A DNA stretch of 64,000 nucleotides from Bursaphelenchus xylophilus (taxonomy: Eukaryota; Nematoda; Chromadorea; Rhabditida; Aphelenchoididae). Each line of letters begins with the position of its first letter. Within the stretch, counting starts at the first letter, position 1. The stretch is from positions 11,346,001 through 11,410,000 of the forward strand of contig CAJFCV020000003.1 of assembly GCA_904066235.2 (NCBI GenBank), in the 5' to 3' direction. Below, in pieces: positions 42,977-54,847 of this stretch. The notes beneath the pieces were generated by a model. It ran no database searches and was not told where the DNA came from. It saw only the letters and a list, made by a program, of their open reading frames with translations. Made by a program: the position numbers and the translations under genes.

Positions 42977-45259
42977 TTACAATTTACACAACTCCCGATG
43001 CTCCTGGAACGAATTGACCACATTCTTTTCCAGCGCTCCGAAAAATTGATTGAATTCGCAAATCTGCGCCGTACAGCCGGGTATATCCAAGACCACAGCG
43101 TCCTCCACGTACGACTGGTTGCGATACAGGACCTGAAAGTTGGAATAAATAGAATATTACATATGAAATTGAGTTTTAATCATTGTGTTTTGGTCTGAAT
43201 TTTGAGAAAATTTGAAAATTTTACATTGTTTTTGGTCTAAACAGGGAAAAATGTCTTTTTTGAGGTAGAAAAGTTAGTGGAATTTGTGGGAGGAGGTTAG
43301 GAGAAGTTTTTTAGATGGGTATGGTAAGGGGCGACCAATTAGAAATTTTGAGTTTTTAAACTAAAAAATTGGGGTTTTCAAAAAAATGAGACCTATTTTA
43401 CAAATTGCGGTCTTTTTGTCAAAAAAATTTGCCATATCACTATTTTTTCGAAATTTTTTTTAATTTCAATGTGTTTTTGGCCACGTTTTGCCATACCCTC
43501 CTTTTAAAGTGACTGACCTGATCCAGCGGCGAAAAACGTACCATTTTGCATCCGGGAAGTATCAAAAATGTGGCAAAATGCCTCCCTCTCCAACTAAAAA
43601 ACTCGCTTTTGAAATCGGAGTTTTTCACTTGGAGAGGGAGCTATTTTCCCATATTTTTTTGATACTTCCCGGATGCAAAATGGTACGTTTTTTTGCCACT
43701 GGGTCCAGTCCGCCACTCTAAGTCTCTAATATTCGAATTTTGCCTATTTCTTGCCAAAATTTCGTCTCTTCTCCATGGCATTTCAAAAAATTTTTTTTCT
43801 GGTCCCCTCTTATCCCACTCTTCCGTATGTACCTCCTCCTAACTTTATAGAAATTTTGTAGACCCCCCATTTACCTACCTTAACGTAGTATGTCGGTTGA
43901 TGCGGGCCTTCCGGGTCTTTCCACAACTCAAAAGTAATCGCCGCGGCATACGGTGTCAACTGCTCATCGGACGCGTTGATACTGTACAAAAGCGAAGTCA
44001 ACGTGGCATCATGCTGAAATTTAAACTTGTACAGTCTCGGTCTTTAACGGGTGTTTTGTCAGATTTTTCATTTTCCAACCTTTTTTATTGTTGCATGTTG
44101 GTTCGTTATAAACGAGTAAATAGAGGAATGTAAAGAGATTTTTTAGAGTGAAAATGTGGTTGGAATTGATTTTGAAGGGTTTTTGTTGAGTAAAATACGG
44201 TGATACATAGTATTTTTTGCGTCGGATTTGATATGAAAAGGCCAAAAATTTAAATTTTGGCTAAAATACGGTCCAAAAAGGGCGGAAAATGTCGGTTTTG
44301 ACAAGAAAAAGGTTTGGCGATTGCTGGAAAATATCTGTTGTGTCGTAAAATAGGTCGGCGATAGCCGTAAAATATGTTTTTCCTCGTAAAAATAACGAAT
44401 GATGACTAAAAACTCCTCTCAAAAGTTTCAAAATGCTTACCGAAGAATACAACATCAATTTCGGGTTCGCTTTTCCGTTTGTGTTGTTCTTCATGAACTC
44501 CATGATCTGCCCCAGCAAGAATCCACTACGCAGCTTCGATTTTTCGGCCGAATTGAACTCTCCAAGTCGTTGAACTCGCTTCAGCTCCAAAACAAGCTCG
44601 TAAATCGTAATAAATCGTCGATTTATTGGGTCATACACGGTCTCCATGGCCCAAACCGGAAGATCCAGACCATGTACAGCTTCGCGGAAAAGTGAATCGA
44701 AGACTTTGTCGATATTGCTCATATCCACAGGCATCCCGGTCCACTTGGAGAGCTGTTCGAAGGTTGTTGCGAAGGTAGAATTGTAGAGCGCGAAGAGTTT
44801 GTTGTTATCTGCGTCCAAAATTTGATCGTACCTAGGGCAATCCACGCTGTTCGGCTTCAAAAGTAGGTCTTGTTTGTAGTCATGATGGATGTCCATGTTG
44901 GTCTGCTCGATTTGCGTCCCCATCAAGCCCAGCATCACGTTGTCAGCACTCTCGATCGCGCGTTTCTTGCTGGTCGAGCGCATTCGAACTTCGGTCAGGA
45001 GATTTGTTGAGTTCAACAGAGAGAGTTGGTCGACATAGCGAAGGCGGTAGTAACGGCCGAGATCTTGAGTTTGTGCCGCTCCAACTTTTGTAAGTTGGGA
45101 CCAACCGTTCGGCCAATGTTCGGGGCCATGAGGATTGTTCGGGTAGGGTTTGGAGGGGGCGCGGTCGCCATGTCGAAAGATGGATTGCACAGAAACCAGC
45201 TGGAGATTGGCTTCGATGAGGCCGATGGAGGCAGATAGCACAAACAGGTTGAAGAACAT
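42977..45259 (-). CDS. secreted histidine acid phosphatase
   Basis: Three exons (45259-44441, 44013-43879, 43132-42977) give 369 residues. The N-terminus is a signal peptide (MFFNLFVLSASIGLIEA), so the enzyme is secreted or lysosomal. The catalytic motif RHGDRAP, whose histidine forms the phospho-enzyme, lies near residue 30, and the proton-donor motif SSHDAT opens exon 2. Several sequons (for example NSTNLL and NNTNG) suggest N-glycosylation. Nematodes have many such enzymes, for example the PHO family of C. elegans; substrate range cannot be deduced. Intron 2 holds an M2 transposon (about 43509-43719). The gene converges with DEPDC5, the two stops being about 380 bases apart. Exon phases agree throughout. 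Confidence 0.9.
43509..43719. mobile_element. M2 MITE
   Basis: GACTGACCTGATCCAGCGGC to CCAGTCCGCCACTC; in intron 2 of the acid phosphatase. Confidence 0.82.
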
Positions 45260-45557
45260 GGCTTATTGACTAATTTAATAGACAATAGAAACAGTTATGA
45301 CAGTCAAATGGATGATAGAAGTAGATAGAGTCCTCAAACTTGAGTTAAAGTTCAAGCAATGTCGCAATCACGGTTTAGCTCACCTCTTGACTAGCCCCGT
45401 CGACAGGGCTAGGCAAGCCGACGTCTTCCAAAACCGACGAACCCAGACCTCTTGTTCGCTTTTATACGTAGCGTAAATTGTTTATGAAATTTGTTGGGAA
45501 CGCCTTCCCAGGAAATTTCAAAGACAAATTTTAGAAGGAACCGTTTTTTGATCGACC

Positions 45558-46128
45558 TTATCAGTGAGGGCGGCGGTGGTAAACGAAAAAGAACCGAATT
45601 GAGGAAATTTCTGGGACAACTATGTTGAAAATAACGGTTCTATGTACGTTATAGTTTGTTGGAGGCTGTTCAAAACGGCCGGAAATGGTTTTGAAATTTA
45701 ACCGTAGTCCTTCGAAGGTTCTCTTATGGCAGTTTTAGAAGCTGTTCCAGTTGACATAATTACTGAAAAATTTTTTGAGTCAAGCAGACTCGTAGTTTGA
45801 AATCAAAAGGTAGTGCGGAGATAGAGAAGAGACTGTTGCTTTTGAAGAGAAACTTATAAATGGCAGTCTTTTCTCGATCTCCGTGCTACCTTTTGATTTC
45901 AAACAACGAGTCTGCTAGAGCTATTTTTTCATGTTTATGTGTTTATGTCAACTGGAGCGGTTTCTAAAACTGTCATAAGAGAACTTCAAAGGCCTACGGT
46001 CAAATTTCAACACTATTTTCGAACAGCCTCTAACAAACTATAACGTTCATAGAACTGTTGTTTTCAACTCCCCAGAAATTTCTATAGTTCGGTTCTTTTC
46101 CGTTTACCACCACCGCCCTCACTGATAA
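45558..46128. mobile_element. 571 bp hairpin element
   Basis: TTATCAGTGAGGGCGG left and CCGCCCTCACTGATAA right; arms pair almost to the centre (GGTAGTGCGGAGATAGAGAA against TCTCGATCTCCGTGCTACC). Upstream of the acid phosphatase. Confidence 0.85.
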
Positions 46129-48198
46129 CGTCAATCAACCTTGACGTTGAAGCCGTTAGGGTGTGTTTTTGAACTTTTTGTCGATTAAAACAGGCCTGAC
46201 ACGGAAGAAATCATTAAATGCTTGTTCTTAGCTACAGAAGCTTGTTGAAAAGGGTCAAATTTCGTGTTTGCCGGCTGGTTGAGACATGTCACGATTCCGT
46301 GAAGAATTCCCAGAAATTAGCATAAACCGAAGAATATTGATATAAATGTAATGCACTGATCGCTTTTCGGTCACCCGTTTGAGGAAAAGTATAAACCAAT
46401 TCTTGTGATTTTGTCGAAGTTCCTTTTGATCCAGTGCGGTCATTGAAATCAATTATCGTGAGTCTATTGTCAGTGTCGCCGTTTTTCAGCTGGAATTTTC
46501 TAGTTGTGGCTTGTCGGTTATTGGGGGGAGTCAAGTATTAGTCTAGTAGGCAAACTAGGAGCGCATATATCTCGCCTTATAGATAAGTCTTGACATGGCG
46601 ACCACGGCAGGATTTACTTACAGAGACTTGTTAGAGATTGGTAACATCTAGATAGATATGCCCGATCGAACGAAAATGGAATTTTATATCCCTTGCATCG
46701 CTCTACGATTCCTGGTTTGGCGTAAAATTAGTCGCTATAAGACTATTATTGTACTCTCCTTTAAGTTGTGCTCTACGAAGGCTACTTTGTACTCAAAGAA
46801 CCTCAAAAGGAGTAGTTTCAATCGCCCCAGTTCGCCCCACTTTTTCAAATTGTGCTTTGTTCTCTTATCACGTTGTACAGCACATTATACGGACATAAAT
46901 CACGGTTTGAGGACTCAGACCAACACTTTTCACATGCTTCCCCCAAATTTCATGAACTTTCCAGCTGCTGTCAACGCGCTGGGAATCGCCGCCTGTCTCC
47001 GAGTGCTGATAAGGACAGGTGAACTCGTCGTTTTGGTGGCTTTTGTCGAAGACACCCTCAGGGTTTTATGTGAAATTCGGCTGCTGGGTGATGTTTGGTA
47101 TCGCGTAGGGTTGAAAATTACTAAATGATTTGTGGATGGATCTTATTTTAGCACAAAAATTTGATTTATAAGCTGAAATTCGAAAAACAGTCGGTGTTTT
47201 TTCCATTTAGAACAAAGAGAATTCATAATTCTTTTGGGCTGATTTTTCGGGAAACAAAGTATAATTTTGAGGCCAAGAACCGCTGACGTTGTAGTCTTTG
47301 TTTTGCCTGTCCATAGTCCGACCGAATTGTCAGACATGCGACCTAAATTGTGCTGATATTACCATGCTGATAAAAAAATTCCCATACAAATGTAGATAAG
47401 TGTAGTTGTAAATATTTTTTGGTTCACGTGAACTATTCAAATCAATTACATTCAATAAATAAATAATATAAAAGTGTTGGCGAGGGAGGGGTTACCGTTG
47501 AAATAATAGGAGTAGGGAATTTTGGGGGTAACCTAGATTAGCTTGAAGTCAACTTTAGAAGAGTAACGCTTGACGTGAGAGGATCAGAATCTTTTGAGTT
47601 TTGTATGCATATTATGGCTGTTTTAACACTAAAAACACTTAAAGTTTGAGACAACGCGTTGTAGCGGCGGTCGAGATATTCAATGAGTTTTTTATGCAGA
47701 TAGTGTAGAAGTAAGAATAAGCGAAATTTCATCACTTTCGAAAATGATTTACGGGTACTCCAAGATAGCTGCTACTTAATTTAGAAGAATGTCATCTCGC
47801 CACATAGGAGCTTTATCTTTCTTTCGTCCCTACTGTCACATTTTAGATACGTATGGAGAAGGGCAAGGGCATTTCCTTTGCTTATTTATCGTCTAGGGTA
47901 ATCCATGGTGTTCGATGTCTGACCTGTCGTAGGGCATTTCGATTCTAAGGACTTTTTCTTGTTTGCTTAGAGAATTCAGTTGTCGATCTATGAAACCGTG
48001 AACTTTCATATTTTGCTGACACTCTGTTTATTCAAATAAAGGCAAGAAAATAATTTTAAGGCACATTGGAGACCAAATAAATGCAGATTCAAATGAGTTA
48101 CAATATTAAATTATAGGAAATCTTGCTCGATAAGGGAATTGAACTCGTATTCATGAAGTAAACGCCAAAAATAGTTTAACAAGTACTTATTAAATAAT
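46129..48198. other. intergenic, acid phosphatase to POFUT2 3' end
   Basis: No gene recognised. The region is single-copy looking. A 156-codon open frame at 46658-47128 (+) has no recognisable domain and atypical composition, and was not called. Confidence 0.5.
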
Positions 48199-51100
48199 TC
48201 AAAACTCGTCTCGATGGTAATACGGATCAAGGTCGTATTTTATCGTCCATTTGGCTGGTTGTTCACATCCGCTCTCAATTTTGTCGTCCGGACAGAGATC
48301 GTTGAATGTGGTCGCCGGATCGAACCCTAGAATCTCACGATCTTCGTGGATTCGGTAGGAAAATGTGGAAACATGAGTGCCGATGAAGTAACGGGCATGG
48401 GCCGCGATCCACTGCAATTTACGATTATTAAAGTCGTGTTTTATATTGAGTGCTTATCTATGGCGTGCGGATGAGTAATTAGAGTCTGAAAGTTTGATCT
48501 GTGGCCATAATAATAAGAGAAGTTCAAGTCGTAATGGTATACAGTCAAGATTTTGTACAAGGAATGGGCATGGGACCAAAAAATAAATTTTTTATAGAAG
48601 GTTTTGGTTGTACGAAGGTTTGCTTTGGCTTTAATTGACATTTGAGACCTCTGAAATTGTTCATTGTAGACAGGTTATGCTGTAAAGAAATTTGTTGTAC
48701 AGAGGCTTCATTATGTAAAACTCTGTACAACGAACTCCCATACAACGACCCTGTCTACAATGAGCAATTCCAGAGGTCCCACATGTCAATTAAGGACAAG
48801 ATGAACCTTTGTACAACAAAACCCCTCTATAACAAATTTATTTCTTGGTCCCTTACGATTGGTTGTACAGAGACTTGACTGTATACCATTACTATAATAC
48901 TTGAACTTCTCTTATTATTATAGCCACAGATCAAACTTCCAGACCTTAATTAGTCATCCGAACGCCATAGATAAGCGCTCAATTCCTTTAGACCGACTGA
49001 TAACTTTTTGTCCTTTTGTTTACCACCCTCACAAGTCATAAAAACCCGGCTTATCGAATACATAGGTCAACTAAAATTGACGTTATTTTTAGGCAAATTC
49101 CTAATTTTTGAGCTTTTTCGAGCTTCCGGTACGAAATTTTGACCTTTTATAAAACTCACAAAAGTGATAAAAGCTATACTTTAAGGTTTGTTTGAGCAAA
49201 CGAAGCCGTTTTTGTCTGATGTTGGAATAGTCGTTATCTACAGCTCCAGAAAGCTACTTTAAAATTTCGAAATTTTAAGTGATGACGCAAACGGAAACAG
49301 TGAATAATGAGGTCGTCAGCAACTTTGCAGAGGCAGATAAAAGATGTGCTTGAGATTTTAAAAATTTTGTTTTAAATTTGATGACAAAATAAGCAATAAA
49401 ACATGATATGACAAAACCTCTCTATAACAAACACTTTCAGAGGTCGCCAAAGAGAATTCTATGAAATGAAATCTCTCTATAACGAACAATTTTTTTCCGT
49501 CTCTTGCGACTGTAATTTTTGCTTACGAAACTCTAACTGTAATTTGAACTAAATTTTAATCGAAAAAATCGCTGACCTGATCCACAATTGACACTTGACC
49601 ATCAGTGAGCGCTTCATTTTCAAACCTCACAACTTTTACTCCATCTTGGCTCAATTTCCCCTTCAACTCTTCGAATTCCTCTTTCTCAGCATCAGTACAC
49701 ACGAAAAGAGTATTTAGTTTTAATTGCTTCAACTTTTTGACGACTTGTTTTACAGTGCCATCAATTGTTGGGACCTCTGCCTTATGGGAGTGCAAAAAAT
49801 CGCGGCGTCTCCAATGAACCGCCATATAAGGGCCTCCCAAGGCTTGGCCCGCCTTTGGCTTGTGCTCTTTCCAATGCGGATATAGCAAAGTTTTATCGGA
49901 AACGTCTGTTGAGTCGAGATTTTGCTGTCTGAAAATAGGGTGGTTTACAAGTGTGGAGGACAAAGAAATAAATTTGTTATACAGGGTGGGCCACTAAAAC
50001 CTTCCGTCCTCTTTTTTTAGATTTCTCCGCGGAGACTCCGCCGATTTTCATGAAATTTAGATTTTTCTGGAGCTGAGATGCGCCACTTCCAACGGGTTGA
50101 ATTTGAAAAAAAAATATCCTGAATGGACCTTTCTATGCCTTCCCTAAGTTTTTGAAAATTATTTTCGAGCCGAAACCGCTAAAACTTTGAAAATTTTTGG
50201 AATGATTTTCAGTTGCCTTTCTCGGACTTGGAAAATTTCCGGCCTTTTTTTGGTAAAATCGTGGAGTAAAACGTCCCGTACGCTTTCTCTAAACTTGTTT
50301 AAATGAGGATGAAAGCAAAAAGAGTGTTGTCTGCATTACCGTTAGGGGATGAACGTCGAAAAAAAATTTTTTTTTTGGCAAGAGTGAAAAAGTCCGCGTT
50401 AGGGCTACAAGCCAGGGCTTGGCGTATTGAGGCTTGGAGCCAGGCTCGATTGAATTTACACCATGTTCACGAACCGCAATTCGAGCTGTTCTAAAATTTC
50501 AACTTAACTTTCTGCAATTTCTTTTTGTGGGGTTTCATGAAATCCAGAATAAGAGGAGGTGGACACGTCGAGCACAGATAGAAATATTAATAATCAAATT
50601 TTTAAATAAATTAGTTTTTACAACAGTATTCTGCAAATATATGAGGCAAAAAGAGTAAGATTTCGCCCAAAAACCCGAAAAAATGACCACGTTTTCAAAA
50701 TCATTCCAAAAATTTTCAAAGTTTTAGCGGTTTCGGCTCGAAAATAATTTTCAAAAACTTTGGAAAGGCATAGAAAGGTCAATTCAGGATATTTTTTTTT
50801 TCAAATTCAACCGGTTGAAAATGGCGCATCTCAGCTCCAGAAAAATCTAAATTTCATGAAAATCGGCGGAGTCTCCGCGGAGAAATCTAAAAAAAGAGGA
50901 CGGAAGGTTTTAATGGCCCACCCTGTAGAAGAGGTTTGTAGTACGAAGGTTCATTTTAGGAAATTCATTCGTGGGACCATTGAAATTGTTCGTTATAGGC
51001 AGGTTTCGTTGTACGGGAGTTTTTTTGTACAAAAGTTTTATACACTGGAACTTCTGTCTAAAAGATTCCCATACAACGAAACCTCTCTATAACGAACTTT

Positions 51101-53690
51101 CATAGGTCCCACGAATGAATTTCAGGCCAAAGTGAACCTCCATACAATGAAACCCTTATATAACAAATTTATTATTTTTTTGGTCCCTTGCAGTTCGTTG
51201 TATGGAGGTTTTACTTTCGAATTGAGATAAAAAAATAGTTTAGATTATTCTTTTTACCTGAACTGATCTCCAATCTCCACTAGATTCTTGGCATATCTCA
51301 TTGATCTCCTTGCGTCCCAATAAAACTTGTCGCCAAAATGGTCGTGAAGAACGGTTTCGCAACGCTCAATTAAAAGACTTGTTCTGAAAAATTAAAGAAT
51401 AAACATTTCCAAGGAAGGATTTTTACGTTCTGGTACGCTCAAAAAATAATTTGTTAATTTTTTCACAGGTTGCAGGTTGAAAATAAAAAAAAAATAATTT
51501 TGATGTCTAACGTGAAATAAAACATAGCAAAACTATGATCTTATGCGAGATTTCAGGTTTTAAAACAATATATTCCAGTTTTATGAAGCTGTTTGATCAC
51601 GTCAGGGAAGATCCAGAGGTAAGGCACAAGATTTCATTTTAAGATCGGGCGCAGCTCGGAAAAATTAATTTGTTGAAAACTCGCCTTGAATGCGGGAAAA
51701 GCGCGTTTCTTGATTTCTAGAGTTCTGAAAAGCACAGAAGTAACGGGTAAGCTTACGTTTCGGGCTCCAATTCCAAAATGGCATCGACTAAAGTTGAACT
51801 TTGCCCTTGGAATGATAGACAACGGAGTTGTTGGAAGTTCAGGCCGAGGAAACTGGTCACATAGGATCTCCTGAAAGCAATAGGGTTTACTGACGATAAA
51901 AGAACTTTTTTAGGAAAAAATTTTTGAATAAATGAGGTTTTTTTGTTATTTTGGTCAAATAATTGTAAAATACGATCTTTTTGCGACATGAGTCTTGAAT
52001 TACTGTGAAACCTTTGGGCGATAAAATGCAAAGAACCAAAAATTATTTGTTATAGAAGGGTTTTGTTTTACGAAGATTTATCATAGCTAAACAATTTTGA
52101 CAGTCCATCGAAGGGACCTTCAAAACTATCCGTTATAGGCGGGTTTGTTGTACAGAGATTTGTTACACAGATCCTCAGAAGCACTTACAACATCCCGTTC
52201 GGCAGATCCGTGTAATAAATATTGGCGTCGATGCAGTCTCGAATATCGTATTTCATCTCAAAGTTTTCTCCCCAGCCTTCTTCATAGTGTTGTAAATACA
52301 GCGACGAGTTCACTTCGATTCCATTTTCTGCATAGAACATTACAATTTAATAAAAATTCTAGTCGAATTCTCACCTTTTATGTAATCCTCCAGCTCGATT
52401 ACAGGGATAAATTCATTCAAAGATTCAAAATCGAAGAGATCAGACCATTTGTGGAAAACTGCGCGGTGCGCTCGCCAATGCGGAAGGCCTTGGAATGGAG
52501 GGAGAACAAGGTGGTAGTTGTGGCCTAGAAAAAGATTTTTTTGAATTTTGCTCGTTAAAAAATGCAGTGAAAAATGGTTCTTTTAGGCTTAAAAGAGGCT
52601 TTACAGAGGTTTAGGAAACTCCGAAATTACAAAACCTTTTTATAACGAAGAATTTCAGAGGTCTCACGAGCCATCTTTAGGCCAGAATGGACCTGTAAAA
52701 TTGAACTTTTATTCGATGACAAAATAAAAAAAATCGTTCGAAAAAAAGGCTTTTTATTTCGTACATCAAGTAAAAAGTTTCTCTGCATGTCTCCTGGTTT
52801 CCTATAGTTCCTCCTGCAGCTTTTACAAAAAATATTTTTTCAGAGCTGCGCCCGAGCTTTAATTTTTGAATTTGTCTTTTAACCGGGTTTTAAGCGTTCT
52901 CTTGAAATTTAAGCTTTTTTTAGGTCTGTTTCGAGGTAAAAATGTTTAAACGTGTCTTTATTTTGCTCAAAAATTCATCACTTTTTTGGGCAAATTAGAA
53001 GCCTCTTTGGGTAAAAGTTCCTTATTCTGGCCGCAATTTATAACTTTGCGGAAACTGATCAGAATTAGCCAAAATTTGGCTTGCAGACCCAATTCATCGT
53101 TGTCAATGCCCGGACAATGGATTTAGTTAGTGAGGTAGCTTCGTTTTTACGTACCACCTTACCCTTCAAAAACGGCTACAGCCTGCGATTTTACACTTTA
53201 TACGATGAAACCTGTCCGGAACTAAACTTAATGCCTCCGTATGGAACTAAATGAGTTGTCATAGCCTTCGTAGGTACCTTTAAAACTAGCGAGGTATTAG
53301 TAATTTAGCCCCAGCTAGGTCGAAGCCTTTTTTCTAACTGTAGTTCCCAAGCTTCGGCGCAGTTCGAGTGCCTTTCTTGTGGCCAGAAAAAGGAACTTTT
53401 TTCGCCTCTTTGTTTCTTGTGAAAGAAATAACTTACACCCGCTTTATCGTTGCTATTACCAACCTACCTTTCTTCCGCAACTGTCTTATCGTATTCGCAA
53501 TTCTCCCATACACATCTCTCCGTAAATTCAGACCTTCTCCATAATTCACACCGAAAATGATGAATTTTTTCGGCTTTTTGTCCAAATTCTCCGCCAAATT
53601 TACATAAATAACACTCAATATGAGTGATGAGACCAAAATTAGATTCATTACCCTATAAAGCGTAGTGTAATTCATAGTATTTTCAAGCAA
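48199..53690 (-). CDS. POFUT2: GDP-fucose protein O-fucosyltransferase 2
   Basis: Seven exons (53690-53468, 52524-52375, 52327-52189, 51870-51757, 51383-51258, 49928-49577, 48411-48199) encode 438 residues, close to human POFUT2. A hydrophobic N-terminal segment ([14 protein letters not shown]) should target the ER. Family landmarks in order are [15 protein letters not shown] with the catalytic-site Glu, [35 protein letters not shown] with the GDP-fucose-binding arginine, [17 protein letters not shown], and [26 protein letters not shown]. The enzyme adds O-fucose to folded thrombospondin type 1 repeats in the ER; the C. elegans orthologue is PAD-2. An alternative start is the ATG at 53675. 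The C-terminus is HRDEF, a KDEL-like ending. The donor of exon 6 (GTCAGC) is weak but in phase. Intron 5 contains nested transposons. Confidence 0.92.
48445..48983. mobile_element. hairpin element with a nested M3
   Basis: Outer arms ATTGAGTGCTTATCTATGGC and GCCATAGATAAGCGCTCAAT, about 95 bp each. A complete M3 (48542-48881) is inserted at a TA in the middle. In the last intron of POFUT2. Confidence 0.82.
48542..48881. mobile_element. M3 MITE, complete
   Basis: 340 bp flanked by TA; ends CAGTCAAGATTTTGTACA and TGTACAGAGACTTGACTG. Serves as the reference copy for M3 fragments elsewhere. Confidence 0.85.
49418..49512. repeat. M3-family fragment
   Basis: Contains CCTCTCTATAACAAACAC and GAAATCTCTCTATAACGAAC. 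Confidence 0.5.
49950..51216. mobile_element. M3 copy split by a 944 bp element
   Basis: The left part (GGACAAAGAAATAAATTTGT) continues on the right as AGAAGAGGTTTGTAGTACGA, matching the uninterrupted order in the complete M3 copy. The break is at a TA duplicated by the insertion at 49982-50925. POFUT2 intron 5. Confidence 0.7.
49982..50925. mobile_element. 944 bp TA-flanked element, CAGGGTGGGCC ends
   Basis: Arms of about 230 bp begin CAGGGTGGGCCACTAAAACC and end with the complement. A unique centre (about 50215-50690) may be captured sequence or transposase debris; a short open frame there has no recognised domain. Confidence 0.85.
52020..52165. repeat. M3-family fragment
   Basis: ACCAAAAATTATTTGTTATAG and GTTATAGGCGGGTTTGTTGT; ends near POFUT2 exon 3. 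Confidence 0.45.
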
Positions 53691-54059
53691 AAAAATAGTT
53701 AAATTTGGGAAAATCGACCAATTTTTGGGGGAAAAATTCTAAAAATGAAAAAAAATATTTATTCAAATTTTGAAAAAATTTCCAGTATCACCAAGTTGAA
53801 ATAAGAGTGCAGGGCTAGTGTAAGTTCTACTGAGACGAAAACCCGTTCGATTTACATGCATTTACAACGACTTTTTTAATGGGCTGACAAGATATAAATG
53901 GGGGAATATGAAGGTAGAATGTTCGAGAGTACAACCGGAATATAGTGTGGGGAAACGACTAGAAATGTCATGAAAATAGGTCTAGGTAATAGTAATTTTT
54001 AATAGAGATAGATTTCTATTATAGTTAACGATTTTTTTAATTCCAAGACTGCGATTGGA

Positions 54060-54430
54060 AAAAAGAGTTAATTTTGCCTAAAAAGGAAATTGCTAAAAGA
54101 ACAATGCTCAGATTTTTTTCAAATTTGTCCAGAATGCTCTACATGGACCACATACCAATTTCTGAAAATCTTAGCTCACGCTTTCCAGCGGCAGCGGAGA
54201 TATTCAACGATCTTTTCGGACGAGAGTATATGGAAAATGAGGAGAGTCGTCTATAATGAACGAAGCTCCTCATTTTCCATACTCTTTCGTCTCCAATGAT
54301 CGTTGAATATCTCAGCTGCGGCTGAAAAGCGTGCGCTAAAATTTTCAGAAATTGGTATATGGCATATGAAGAGAATTCTGGCCAAATTTGAAGAAAATCA
54401 GAGCTGTGCACTTGCACCGATTCTTTGGAA
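54060..54430. mobile_element. hairpin element related to the Harbinger-like group
   Basis: TTTCTGAAAATCTTAGCTCACGC on the left pairs with GCGTGCGCTAAAATTTTCAG on the right, and the centre folds on GTATGGAAAATGAGGAG. The inner phrases resemble those of the 3690 and 59132 elements. Confidence 0.6.
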
Positions 54431-54458
54431 TCGTTCGAACGAAAATCGGTTACATACA

Positions 54459-54682
54459 TTGACGGACCTCGTCCAGTGGCAAAAAACGTACCATTTTGCA
54501 TTCGGGAAGTATCAAAAAATGTAGCGGAATCCTTCCCTCTCCAACTGAAAACCCTCGTTTTGAAGGGCGCGCTTTTGAAATCGGAGTTTTTTCACTTGGA
54601 GAGGGAGGTATTGTGCTACATTTTTGATACTTCCCGGATGCAAAATGATACGTTTTTTGCCACTGGATCAAGTACGCCACTT
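54459..54682. mobile_element. M2 MITE
   Basis: GACGGACCTCGTCCAGTGGC to ACTGGATCAAGTACGCCACT. Confidence 0.82.
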
Positions 54683-54847
54683 TACGACGCCAAGAAATGG
54701 CTTTTAACATGGAATCTTTATAGAAAATGAGGGATATAAAAGGGATTTTACAAATGAAAGACAAACAATGACAACACAACAAATTTTTCGGAAAATATAA
54801 TATATCAATAGATAACGATGAAGGTTTAAATGCAACAAATAAAAGTG

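Larger units (their letters stand above)
53691..54847. other. intergenic, POFUT2 promoter side to PH gene 3' end
   Basis: Holds an inverted element (about 54060-54430, arms around CTCATTTTCCATAC) and an M2. No gene recognised. Confidence 0.55.

Noticed and set aside
46658..47128. 156-codon + strand open frame
   Set aside because: No recognised domain, no clear splice or promoter context, and composition like translated non-coding DNA. A minus-strand frame over the same stretch looks equally plausible.
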